Source: Virgibacillus doumboii (GTDB taxonomy: Bacteria > Bacillota > Bacilli > Bacillales > Amphibacillaceae). From it: a stretch of 64,000 bases of DNA. The position numbers were made by a program, and so were the translations under genes. Positions 46,161 through 54,229 of this stretch are shown here, one piece after another (position 1 is the first letter of the stretch; the number at the start of each line of letters is the position of its first letter). The stretch is taken from the NCBI RefSeq assembly GCF_902806455.1, contig NZ_CADCWQ010000001.1, positions 2,232,001 through 2,296,000 on the forward strand, in the 5' to 3' direction. Under the pieces are notes generated by a model. It was not told the DNA's origin, made no database searches, and worked only from the letters and a program-made list of their open reading frames with translations.

Positions 46161-46367
46161 TGACCCCCACCTTGTCAGAAGTATTCTATTTAAGTATATA
46201 TCAAACTATGTAGTTTAGATATTATATCGGTTTTTTTCAGGCAAAGATAAACCACTATCGTGTATGAGTTTTTCGCAACTACAATCACAAAAAATGTAAC
46301 AACCAGCCAAAACGTTTATAATAAAATTTGCAATATATTAAAGAAAGATTCAAGGAGTGAAGCACCA

Positions 46368-47255
46368 ATGAACACATCAATTCGCATGCTGCACAGTAAT
46401 GACTATCCACACCTGGAAGCGATGGACACGGGCATTGAAGATGACTATGTCAAACGTGTTTTTAATAGACTCGCAACAGGAAATAACTTCCTTTATGGAT
46501 TATTCCTGGATAACGGCCAGATGGTAAGCATTGGTGGTATTTCGATTTATGCAGGGCATTATGCAATGCTGGGACGACTGAGAAGTGACCGCCGATTTGC
46601 GGGAAAGGGATATTCGACAATGCTGATGGAGTATATGATGAATGAAGCATTCCAGATGAGCGGCGTACAGTGGGTAGGTGCAAATACGCAAGAAAACAAT
46701 ACATCCGCACGGCGGGTGATCGAAAAAGTCGGTCTATCTCCATATACGATGATGCATGGTGCGATTACAAAGGATACATCTGCACTGGAATCCGGTGCTA
46801 AACCATGGAACCCCATTACTGATCTCGAGCGAAAAAAAGATTGGATAGACGAAATGTATATTAAACCATCATCGGTTTTTCCATACGAATGCTATTACAC
46901 CTTTCCAAGTTCAAAGGAGCTATTTCAGGAGCATGATTTGGAGGAATGGTCTTTTTATGAAAATGACGCACAAACACGGGTGCTCATTACAAAAACGGAT
47001 CGAAAAAAACACCATTATTTGCATGCCGTTTATCCGTGGAGTGACATTACTTCGCAAAAAGGGCTTTGGGAAACCATTTCGAATGATTACTGGAAGTTCG
47101 CAAAGCAGACTGACGGCGAAACATACATATGGATGGATTTAACGAAAGAGGAGGCAGCATCCCTCCCAGCCGGGCACCAATTCAATCTGCCTTCCCCGTG
47201 GATTTTGTATGGAATCAATAAATCGAGTTGGCTGACGCTGAAGGAGATGGCCTAA
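46368..47255 (+). CDS. GNAT family N-acetyltransferase
   Basis: 295 residues from ATG 46368 (AAGGAGTG nine bases upstream). The acetyl-CoA motif is GRLRSDRRFAGKGYSTMLM, followed by NTQENNTSARRVIEKVGL, both typical of GNAT enzymes. The second half (KPSSVFPYECYYTFPSSKEL onwards) is a further domain without a name. The substrate is unknown. It is a single gene. Confidence 0.87.
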   Translation: MNTSIRMLHSNDYPHLEAMDTGIEDDYVKRVFNRLATGNNFLYGLFLDNGQMVSIGGISIYAGHYAMLGRLRSDRRFAGKGYSTMLMEYMMNEAFQMSGVQWVGANTQENNTSARRVIEKVGLSPYTMMHGAITKDTSALESGAKPWNPITDLERKKDWIDEMYIKPSSVFPYECYYTFPSSKELFQEHDLEEWSFYENDAQTRVLITKTDRKKHHYLHAVYPWSDITSQKGLWETISNDYWKFAKQTDGETYIWMDLTKEEAASLPAGHQFNLPSPWILYGINKSSWLTLKEMA

Positions 47256-47257
47256 GG

Positions 47258-47288
47258 CTTGTTACAGCTAAGTAACAATTGTAACAAG
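47258..47288. repeat. Inverted repeat after the GNAT gene
   Basis: CTTGTTACA (47258-47266) is mirrored by TGTAACAAG (47280-47288), with a further GTAACAA between. There is no T-run, so it could be an operator or a weak transcript-end structure. Confidence 0.4.
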
Positions 47289-47482
47289 TGAACCGTATTC
47301 TTCCATCCCAGTTATTGTTTTCCTAAATATACCTGATAGGAAGAGATTGGTATAATCTATTATTTACTTGATAGACCAAATATGAAGAGCATGGAAGTTT
47401 AATAGTTAAATTTTGGTTAATGCCTAAAAATATTACATGTAGTAGTTTCTTAGTATAAGCAATTCAACTAGGAGGCTATGAA

Positions 47483-48070
47483 ATGAATAAATTCAAAAAG
47501 TTAGTTATGGCAACAACATTGGTTATTAGCGCTATGGTCCTGCCGACAGTGGCCGACGCTTCATCATATACAGTACAAAAAGGAGATTCTTTTTGGAAGA
47601 TCGCAAATGAATTCAATATAACACTTGCAAACCTGCAAATAGCAAACAGCCGTTCAGGAAGTCTGTTGTATGCTGGTGAAACAATCAAAATCCCGAATTA
47701 CGTTTCCCAGGAAGATAAAGAACTGATGGCCAAGCTGGTCCACGCCGAAGCAAAAGGTGAGCCTTACGCAGGAAAAGTTGCTGTTGCAACAGTCGTTCTG
47801 AACCGCGTTGATCACAAAGAATTTCCGGACACAATTGAAGGTGTCATCTATGAAAAAGTGAAAGGCCACTATGCATTCACACCTGTTCAAAACGGCGCAA
47901 TCAACCAAGGGTACAATGCTGAAGACATGCGCGCAGTTAATGAAGCTGTGGCATTTCGCGGTCAAGGAAGCGGATCTATCTATTTCTATAATCCGGAAAC
48001 TGCAAAAAGCGATTGGATCCTGTCCCGTGAAACAACGGTAACAATCGGAAACCACCGCTTTGCAAAATAA
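47483..48070 (+). CDS. LysM and SleB-type cell wall hydrolase
   Basis: 195 residues. A signal peptide (cleavage near ADASS) is followed by a LysM domain (YTVQKGDSFWKIANEFNITL) and a SleB/CwlJ hydrolase domain from about 75 (LVHAEAKGEPYAGKVAVATV, with the catalytic Glu, and VLNRV). It binds and cleaves peptidoglycan outside the cell, probably in sporulation or germination, as for SleB and YkvT. AGGAGG lies 7 bases before the ATG. A single-gene unit. Confidence 0.92.
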   Translation: MNKFKKLVMATTLVISAMVLPTVADASSYTVQKGDSFWKIANEFNITLANLQIANSRSGSLLYAGETIKIPNYVSQEDKELMAKLVHAEAKGEPYAGKVAVATVVLNRVDHKEFPDTIEGVIYEKVKGHYAFTPVQNGAINQGYNAEDMRAVNEAVAFRGQGSGSIYFYNPETAKSDWILSRETTVTIGNHRFAK

Positions 48071-48076
48071 AATATT

Positions 48077-48124
48077 GAAAGTGCCTGTCACCGGGAACGT
48101 TTCCGGCGGCGGGCACTTTTTTAA
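48077..48124 (+). terminator. Terminator after the SleB-type gene
   Basis: AAAGTGCC and CCGGGAA on the left pair with TTCCGG and GGGCACTTT on the right, followed by TTTT. Confidence 0.85.
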
Positions 48125-48149
48125 AATATGCGCTTTTTACTTGTGCCAT

Positions 48150-48205
48150 GCCCTTTGAAATTTGTGAACTTTGGAGAATTTACTGTGAACTTTGGCATTT
48201 AAGGA
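48150..48205. repeat. Degenerate tandem repeats, locus 3
   Basis: Two units TTTGTGAACTTTGGAGAAT and ACTGTGAACTTTGGCATTT in the same orientation as locus 1. They lie between the convergent SleB-type and racemase genes. Confidence 0.6.
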
Positions 48206-48241
48206 ATTCACTGCGCACAATTTACCAATAAGTAATCAAAT

Positions 48242-48910
48242 CTATAATGCTCTCATAACAAAATTTACAAGTGTCGTTATATCAAAAACCGGTAAATCAG
48301 TTATCTCCCGTATAGCACTTATATAAGGTCCCATATTGGTACATTCCAAAACAATTGCTGTTATTTCCGGATGTGTGCTGATGAGTTCCATAACGGCCTT
48401 CTTCATTTCCAGTGAAACCTTTTCCATATCCAATACTTCTGTCTCATCTACAATTGCACGAGTAAATGACGGCATATCATCCATTCCTTCAATAACAACC
48501 TGCACGTGGTGGGCATTCACACCCTCTAAATGCTTTCTTGTCAGACTGGCTTTTCTTGCGGTCAGTATACCTATTTTTCCCCTTGTCAGCATATGTGCAA
48601 AAGGAATCTGCATTAAACTTGATGAAAGGAATGGAACTTTCAAGCGATCTTGAATTTCCCTATGAAATAATGAAAGGAATCCACAACTCGTTGTTATTAC
48701 TTTAACTCCTTGTTCCTCCAGAAACGCTGCTGAATGAATAAAAGGCTCGATTAATGCAGTATCCTCCATTTTGACTACCCGTTCTATCGTTGCATTTTTC
48801 ACCACTTTATATTCAACCGGATAGGAAAATGTTTTTGGATTACCTATATCTCCAATCGGCCTGTCAAATATCGTATCGAGCATGAGGACTCCCAAATTTG
48901 GCGAATTCAT
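48242..48910 (-). CDS. Asp/Glu/hydantoin racemase family protein
   Basis: 222 residues with the two catalytic cysteines of the family: ITTSCGFLSLF near residue 76 and VLECTNMGPYI near 190. These act as acid and base on the two faces of an amino acid alpha carbon. It is the last gene of the six-gene operon that begins at 53228 and follows the transporter directly (TAA then ATG). It may interconvert the stereoisomers of the substrate imported and oxidised by the other gene products, but the substrate is unknown. Confidence 0.87.
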   Translation of the reverse strand: MNSPNLGVLMLDTIFDRPIGDIGNPKTFSYPVEYKVVKNATIERVVKMEDTALIEPFIHSAAFLEEQGVKVITTSCGFLSLFHREIQDRLKVPFLSSSLMQIPFAHMLTRGKIGILTARKASLTRKHLEGVNAHHVQVVIEGMDDMPSFTRAIVDETEVLDMEKVSLEMKKAVMELISTHPEITAIVLECTNMGPYISAIREITDLPVFDITTLVNFVMRAL

Positions 48911-50260
48911 TTAAATAAACCACACAATCAATCCGATGGCTAAAAAATACAATGAGTTCGGTAATGCCAGCATCATTACTTTTAATGGGTCTACTTTTTT
49001 GTTTAAAATCCCGCCAATTAACCCGCATACAACAAAGGCTGTTAAGCCAACCGGCGGCATATTCTGCCCGGCAGCAGCAATGTGGGATGCGCCCAAGGCA
49101 ATCATTTCCGGTGCTACATTCATGTTTTCCAGTATTGGACCGAGAAAAGTGACGATAACAGATTGGGCGGTAGTCTGGGATCCTGTCAACATACCTACAA
49201 TTACCATCGACAAAGCACCGCCGAATTTCACCATGGAAGAAGCCAATCCTTCCGTCATTAAAGCGACTTTATCGATTAATCCTGATGCATAGAAAACACC
49301 AACCATTATCCCTGCACAAACTTGGATTTGTACGGTCTGATATACTTTTCCTAATCCATTTTTGAATACACCTTTTGTATTTTTTCGAACGGAGGGAAAT
49401 AAGAAGCTCACGGCAAAAGCAACAATGATGGCACTAACAACTTGAAAGGTTACTCCCTGAATAATTTTAATTTCCTGCAGAGGCTCCAAAACAGCGGAAA
49501 ATACAGTGAGTTCTGTGAAGATATTATAATTGAATAAAGTATTTGCCAATACAATGGCGATAAGAACGAGCAACGGAATCAATGTTTTCCATCGGTCTTT
49601 TAAAATTTGCATAACCTTCTGATCCGGTATTAATTCAGCCGGCATCCCTTTTCCTCGGACAAACCGGAACGATTCCAGGATGGCTAATATTGCCCCGATT
49701 GTTACGGTTACATATGCAATTTTGATAACAGGACCCGGATCTACTCCCACCAGTGAAGCAGACAGAAATACAGCTTGTGTTATCGGCGGCATAATCGACC
49801 CAATGGATGCACCCAGTAAAATAATCATGCCAATTTGTTCCGGTTTCAGTTTTAATTCGGTTAAAGCATTAATCACAAGAAACCCGATAACGGTAGCTGC
49901 AGCAATGGCATCGCCCAATAGAGATCCAGCCATAATCAATGTAATAAAAATTGCAACAATCAATCCCTTTGGTGAACTTCCAAATGCTGCACGAAGACTG
50001 TTTAATGTTGTATCAATCGCCCCTAATCTGGACTGTGCTTCTGCATACAAACTTCCGAATATCGACAGCATGATAACCCAGGACAGCCGGTCAATACCAT
50101 CCACAAAAGCAATTGCCGTTTCGCCTATATTCAATCCCGAAATAATCGCCGATGAAACTGCAGCTACAAGTAACGCTATCCGTATATCTCCTCCAATCTT
50201 TGGTATCTGTTTCACCAATGCAATCACAAACAATAACGTTAATGGCACTAAAATCTCAAT
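48911..50260 (-). CDS. DctM-like (TRAP large-subunit type) transporter
   Basis: About 449 residues with some twelve membrane spans. Two family-type hairpins are seen: GASIGSIMPPITQAVFLSAS and GASHIAAAGQNMPPVGLTAF. No DctP or DctQ partner lies nearby, so it may work alone. The frame opens at TTG 50269, but GAGGGG touches that codon; ATT 50260 is nine bases away and gives EILVPLTLLF as start, so ATT initiation is proposed. It probably imports the substrate of the operon's dehydrogenase. Confidence 0.82.
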   Translation of the reverse strand: MEILVPLTLLFVIALVKQIPKIGGDIRIALLVAAVSSAIISGLNIGETAIAFVDGIDRLSWVIMLSIFGSLYAEAQSRLGAIDTTLNSLRAAFGSSPKGLIVAIFITLIMAGSLLGDAIAAATVIGFLVINALTELKLKPEQIGMIILLGASIGSIMPPITQAVFLSASLVGVDPGPVIKIAYVTVTIGAILAILESFRFVRGKGMPAELIPDQKVMQILKDRWKTLIPLLVLIAIVLANTLFNYNIFTELTVFSAVLEPLQEIKIIQGVTFQVVSAIIVAFAVSFLFPSVRKNTKGVFKNGLGKVYQTVQIQVCAGIMVGVFYASGLIDKVALMTEGLASSMVKFGGALSMVIVGMLTGSQTTAQSVIVTFLGPILENMNVAPEMIALGASHIAAAGQNMPPVGLTAFVVCGLIGGILNKKVDPLKVMMLALPNSLYFLAIGLIVWFI

Positions 50261-50290
50261 ACGTACCAACCCCTCGTTTTAGTTATAAAA

Positions 50291-51451
50291 CTAAACTTCC
50301 AGCAGACGGTCCATTTTTAGTGGCTTAAGCAAATCGTCATATTCTGACCCCCCTTCTGCCAAGCTGGCAACCAACACACCGGTGATCGGTGCAAGTGCAA
50401 TCCCATCCCCCTCATGACCTGCAGCAGTAATTAAACCTTTCACCTCACTCGATTCATCGATAAACGGAAGTCCATCACCGGTAAACGGCCTGAATCCTGC
50501 CATCGAGCGGATAATTCGAATATTTTTAAGTGCCGGCGCAATCCTGCCTGCATGTGCAGCAATTGCCGAAAGAACTTCCGGTCCAACCGCTCTCGTAAAC
50601 CCATTAAATTCTCTGCTTCCCCCAATCAGTAAATTCCCACTGGCTGTCTGTCCAAGCGAAAGCCCGATACCAAATGGTGGAGCTGTCTCATCATTTCCCT
50701 CCAGATGTTTAGCAGCAATGTATTGGGAACATAATACATTGCCATTAATAGTTGGACCCATTTTTTCCGTTATCAGAACCACACCCCGGCGAGGCATAAT
50801 TGTCAGCCTTACCCCTGCCATTTCTGCTATTTTAGCTGCAAATGGACCTGCTGCATTAATAACCGTGTCGGTTGCAAAATAATCATTAGTTGTCTTGACA
50901 CCTGTCACTTTCCCTTTTTTAACTGTAATCCCCTTGACTTCCGTATGTGTCCGGATATCCACCCCTTTTCGTTTGGCAGCCTCGGCGAAAGCCTGGGTTA
51001 ACAGTAGCGGATTGACTTCTGCATCCTCTTTACTGAAAGTAGCACCTTCAATATACTGCGATAAACTTGGCTGCCAGGCCAGCGCTTCTTTCCGGTCCAG
51101 CATTTTTACATCGATTCCAGCTTTATTTTGCTTTTTTACAAAACCTTTCATAAAAGGGAGATGCGCTTCTTTTTCAATCACAATCATCCCGCCAGCTCTT
51201 TTGAATTCAATGGAAGTCTCCAGTTCTACCTCCAGATTCTCGTAGATTTTTCTGCTTTCTTTCGCTAGTTTAATAGGAAATCCCGGCTTTTTTGACTGTA
51301 AAAAAATTGCTTTATCACACGCGCCTGAAGTTTGTGCACCAATATCCCCTTTTTCCAGCAAAACAACTTTTTTACGATGTTTTGACAGCTGATAGGCAAT
51401 CGATGTTCCGATTACACCACCGCCAATTACAACAGCATCTGCAGTTTCCAT
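50291..51451 (-). CDS. FAD-dependent amino/imino acid oxidoreductase (DAO family), catalytic beta-type subunit
   Basis: 386 residues. The FAD dinucleotide fold is VVIGGGVIGTSIAYQLSKH and the tail AAGHEGDGIALAPITG is the second FAD contact. It resembles HcnC, opine oxidase B and the catalytic subunit of dye-linked proline dehydrogenases, which oxidise a C-N bond. With the neighbouring FAD/NAD-type subunit and two Fe-S proteins it should form one heteromeric dehydrogenase. It starts 6 bases after the 51458 gene. Confidence 0.9.
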   Translation of the reverse strand: METADAVVIGGGVIGTSIAYQLSKHRKKVVLLEKGDIGAQTSGACDKAIFLQSKKPGFPIKLAKESRKIYENLEVELETSIEFKRAGGMIVIEKEAHLPFMKGFVKKQNKAGIDVKMLDRKEALAWQPSLSQYIEGATFSKEDAEVNPLLLTQAFAEAAKRKGVDIRTHTEVKGITVKKGKVTGVKTTNDYFATDTVINAAGPFAAKIAEMAGVRLTIMPRRGVVLITEKMGPTINGNVLCSQYIAAKHLEGNDETAPPFGIGLSLGQTASGNLLIGGSREFNGFTRAVGPEVLSAIAAHAGRIAPALKNIRIIRSMAGFRPFTGDGLPFIDESSEVKGLITAAGHEGDGIALAPITGVLVASLAEGGSEYDDLLKPLKMDRLLEV

Positions 51452-51457
51452 CCAGGT

Positions 51458-52669
51458 TCACTCCTTTGCATGATGCCTGTTCTTCTGCCACAACCGAAGG
51501 GACTTTTTCCTGCCTTCATCAATGTGCTGCTGAAATGTTATTGCTGCATTTTTTCTTGTTTCTTTCACCTTTTTCTGTGCTTCATGAATTGCTGAATCCC
51601 CTTCTATTAATCCCAGCCTTGAGGAAACGGAAATACCCACAAGTTCTCCCTGTGCCATAGCAACTTTCGCACTTTCAATCCCGGTAATATTTCCAGCTAC
51701 AAAAATTCCAGGCTGGGTTGTTTCCATCTCCGGATTGTGCAATGGAATATGTCCACCCAATTCCTCCACATATACTGATTCACAACCAACCGCTCCCGCT
51801 AATTCTATTAACGGGTATAATCCTCCCGAAATACAGACGCAATCCACATCAATTATTTTGACACGATTCTGGTTTGGGGTCCCGTCCTTATCGATAGGCG
51901 CAATTTTGATAGATTCCACCTGCTCATAGCCACTGATTTCCAAAACAGCTTTCCGTAAAAATAACCGCGTTCCCCAGATTCCGATACCAAATCGCGGGAA
52001 AATGCTAGCTCCAAATTTTTTTATAAAAGAATATTGCGCAACCTTTCCGGCAGCCTGCAGCAATTTGTTTGGTGCGGCATGTGACATCGAGGATAAATAA
52101 GTAAGCATCTTTGTTGGATTGGATTTATCTTTAGAGAATAGACTTTGGGGTGGCAGGAATATCCCAACTACATTTACACCAGCCATTTTTAATTGTTGTG
52201 CTACAGATAACGAAAGTGGATCCACACCAATAATCGCCACACTCTGGCCAGGCTTTACGTGGTGATAGTTGGTTAATGTCTGTGCCGCTCCAATTCCCAT
52301 CACACCAGGTAACGTCCATCCGGGAGCCGGTATTGCCTTTTCGGCAGCACCCGCAGCAATTAAAATAAGCTCTGCCTGAAGTTCCTCTCCACTGTTCACC
52401 ATCACTTTCCAACGCGGGTAAATTCCCCAAACTTCTTTTCCTTGAAACATATCAATCTCTAACTGATTAACCTTTTCCACTAATGTTCCGGCAACTGCCC
52501 TGCCGTTCCACCATTCTCCCTTTGACTCCTGATGCAACTGCCCCAATAACTTACCGCCTGCTTCCGGATTTTCATCAATGATTGCTACATTTGCCCCGTA
52601 CGATGCAGCCATGATTGCTGCATTCATGCCGGCAGGACCTGCACCAATTACAATCAGATCGTACTTCAT
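51458..52669 (-). CDS. FAD/NAD(P)-binding oxidoreductase, HcnB/OoxA-like subunit
   Basis: 403 residues. LIVIGAGPAGMNAAIMAAS is the first nucleotide fold, GQSVAIIGVDPLSLSVAQQL the second, and GIFVAGNITGIESAKVAMAQG the FAD-closing motif. It matches the electron-transfer subunit of opine, cyanide-forming or proline-type dehydrogenases. No C-terminal BFD is fused; that domain is encoded separately at 52965. It overlaps the ferredoxin-like gene by 4 bases. Confidence 0.9.
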   Translation of the reverse strand: MKYDLIVIGAGPAGMNAAIMAASYGANVAIIDENPEAGGKLLGQLHQESKGEWWNGRAVAGTLVEKVNQLEIDMFQGKEVWGIYPRWKVMVNSGEELQAELILIAAGAAEKAIPAPGWTLPGVMGIGAAQTLTNYHHVKPGQSVAIIGVDPLSLSVAQQLKMAGVNVVGIFLPPQSLFSKDKSNPTKMLTYLSSMSHAAPNKLLQAAGKVAQYSFIKKFGASIFPRFGIGIWGTRLFLRKAVLEISGYEQVESIKIAPIDKDGTPNQNRVKIIDVDCVCISGGLYPLIELAGAVGCESVYVEELGGHIPLHNPEMETTQPGIFVAGNITGIESAKVAMAQGELVGISVSSRLGLIEGDSAIHEAQKKVKETRKNAAITFQQHIDEGRKKSLRLWQKNRHHAKE

Positions 52670-52968
52670 GTGTCTTCCCCATCCTGGGATTCAATTTTCA
52701 TTTGATCCTTCACTTCAGTAATGCATGCCCGGACACTTCGTTTACCATTAACCGTTACACGACATTCAAAACAATGACCAATCCCGCAATAGATTCCACG
52801 CGGCTTCCTGTCTTTGTCGGAATAACCAAGAACACGAATATCATTGGCAAGTAACGCAGCGGCAATCGACTCTCCTTCACGAGCCTCGTAATCTAGCCCA
52901 TTAAACGTAATCGTTACCGGTCTCCGTTCCAGTTCACCAAGAATTGGATGCTCCTTTATCCGCATCAT
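52666..52968 (-). CDS. (2Fe-2S) ferredoxin-like subunit, HcnA type
   Basis: 100 residues. The cluster ligands are in IYCGIGHCFECRVTV and VRACITEV (C-x4-C-xx-C and a later C). It carries electrons within the dehydrogenase complex. Overlaps of 4 bases on both sides (ATGA) show tight translational coupling with the BFD and FAD/NAD genes. Confidence 0.9.
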   Translation of the reverse strand: MMRIKEHPILGELERRPVTITFNGLDYEAREGESIAAALLANDIRVLGYSDKDRKPRGIYCGIGHCFECRVTVNGKRSVRACITEVKDQMKIESQDGEDT

Positions 52969-53228
52969 TCCAATTCCTTTCCTTCCCCAACCAATTCAGC
53001 CAATGTTAAAGGCCGCACCGGCTCGGCAAACGTCAATCCTTCCATATCCTGTTTATAATAAGAAACGGCCTGCTCGATTAGCGGCCGGCACGTTCTTCCC
53101 TGGCATATCCCCATGCCGGCCCGCGTTTTCAATTTTATTGCCTTCGCAGTTGTTCCACTTTCAATGGCTGCTTCGATTTCACTCAACATGACTTCCTCAC
53201 ACCTGCAGATTACTACATCTTCGGTCAT
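52965..53228 (-). CDS. BFD-like (2Fe-2S)-binding protein
   Basis: 87 residues. VVICRCEEVMLSEIEAAIES (CxC) and GMGICQGRTCRPLI (C-x4-C) make a BFD-type [2Fe-2S] site. It is the first gene of the operon BFD, HcnA-like, HcnB-like, DAO, transporter, racemase. In related enzymes this domain is fused to the HcnB-like subunit. Confidence 0.9.
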   Translation of the reverse strand: MTEDVVICRCEEVMLSEIEAAIESGTTAKAIKLKTRAGMGICQGRTCRPLIEQAVSYYKQDMEGLTFAEPVRPLTLAELVGEGKELE

Positions 53229-53384
53229 AATTACCCTCCAAAAAATCCAAGTATTTACTTAAATTTATGAAAGGTTTCTATTCTTCATGCCTGAAATGCT
53301 GTTTGTGACATGGGCTTGATTTCAGGTTATGCTACACAAAAACTTCTTGAGCACCTTATCCAACACTAAACGCCTTTTTTCATT

Positions 53385-53495
53385 TGTGAACTTTAGCGTT
53401 TTTGCATAAAACTTTAGCGTTCTTGTTTTAAACTTTAGCGTTTTTACGCAAAACTTTAGCGAAAATAACATGATCTTTAGCGTTTCGCGTAAATC
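53385..53495. repeat. Degenerate tandem repeats, locus 4
   Basis: Five units with AACTTTAGCGTTTTT, about 22-24 bp apart, then CGCAAAACTTTAGCGAAAAT and a last GATCTTTAGCGTTTCG. They lie between the dehydrogenase operon and the motor genes, a stretch without any gene. Confidence 0.8.
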
Positions 53496-53536
53496 AGAAA
53501 ACTCCATCCATCCCCGACACTTTTTCTCCCGGCAAC

Positions 53537-54229
53537 TCACTCCGCTAAAATCTCCCGTGTTTTCTCTAAAATTTCCTCATCCTTCAACCGAAATTTAAAT
53601 TCCACTCGCCGTGAAGCTTCCGCGCTGTAATCACCCGACTCATCCGTACGAAAGTCAGTATAAGATCTGCCATTTACCGTCAGCTTATCTTTCAAATGCT
53701 GTTGGATATTTTTATAAGGAAAGTCATCGCTAAGAATGTAGTCCGCGACACTGTATGCCCTTTCCTGTGAAAGCTTCAAGTTATACAGATAGCTGCCATC
53801 GCGATCTGTATGGCCTTCAATGATGATTTCGGCAATATATTCCTCGTATCCGCTTTGCAATAAAATGTCCAGGTATTTCGGAACAAATTCATCCAAAAAC
53901 TGAAATGACTCCGGCTTCAGTTCGGATTCGTTATATTCGAATAGGATTTCTGTGTTGAAAATAATCGCACCTGTTTCCTCGTCCACTTCGATACCCAGGG
54001 TTGAATCACTGAATTCATCCTGCAAATCATTAACAAGTTCAGACCGAACTCCCATGATTTGGTCGATAGTCCGTTTCATCTCTTCAATTTGCAGGGACTT
54101 AATAATCATCATGGCAATAAAAATTAAGATGAAACATAACAAAATAATCGTCAGCAGGTCTGTAAAAGATGGCCAAAAATGCCCTTCGTCCTGTTCCTTT
54201 TTAAAGAGTCTCTGGTATTTAGTATCCAT
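53537..54229 (-). CDS. MotB/OmpA-type stator subunit, ZorB-like
   Basis: 230 residues. A short cytoplasmic start leads to one membrane helix (about 18-43) with an aspartate at 24 in WPSFTDLLTIILLCF, the ion-carrying residue of MotB and ZorB. A linker is followed by an OmpA-like peptidoglycan domain: EGHTDRDGS (138-146), NLKLSQERA (150-158) and ASRRVEFKF (205-213). It is the expected partner of the 54219 protein and their genes overlap by 11 bases. Confidence 0.9.
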   Translation of the reverse strand: MDTKYQRLFKKEQDEGHFWPSFTDLLTIILLCFILIFIAMMIIKSLQIEEMKRTIDQIMGVRSELVNDLQDEFSDSTLGIEVDEETGAIIFNTEILFEYNESELKPESFQFLDEFVPKYLDILLQSGYEEYIAEIIIEGHTDRDGSYLYNLKLSQERAYSVADYILSDDFPYKNIQQHLKDKLTVNGRSYTDFRTDESGDYSAEASRRVEFKFRLKDEEILEKTREILAE

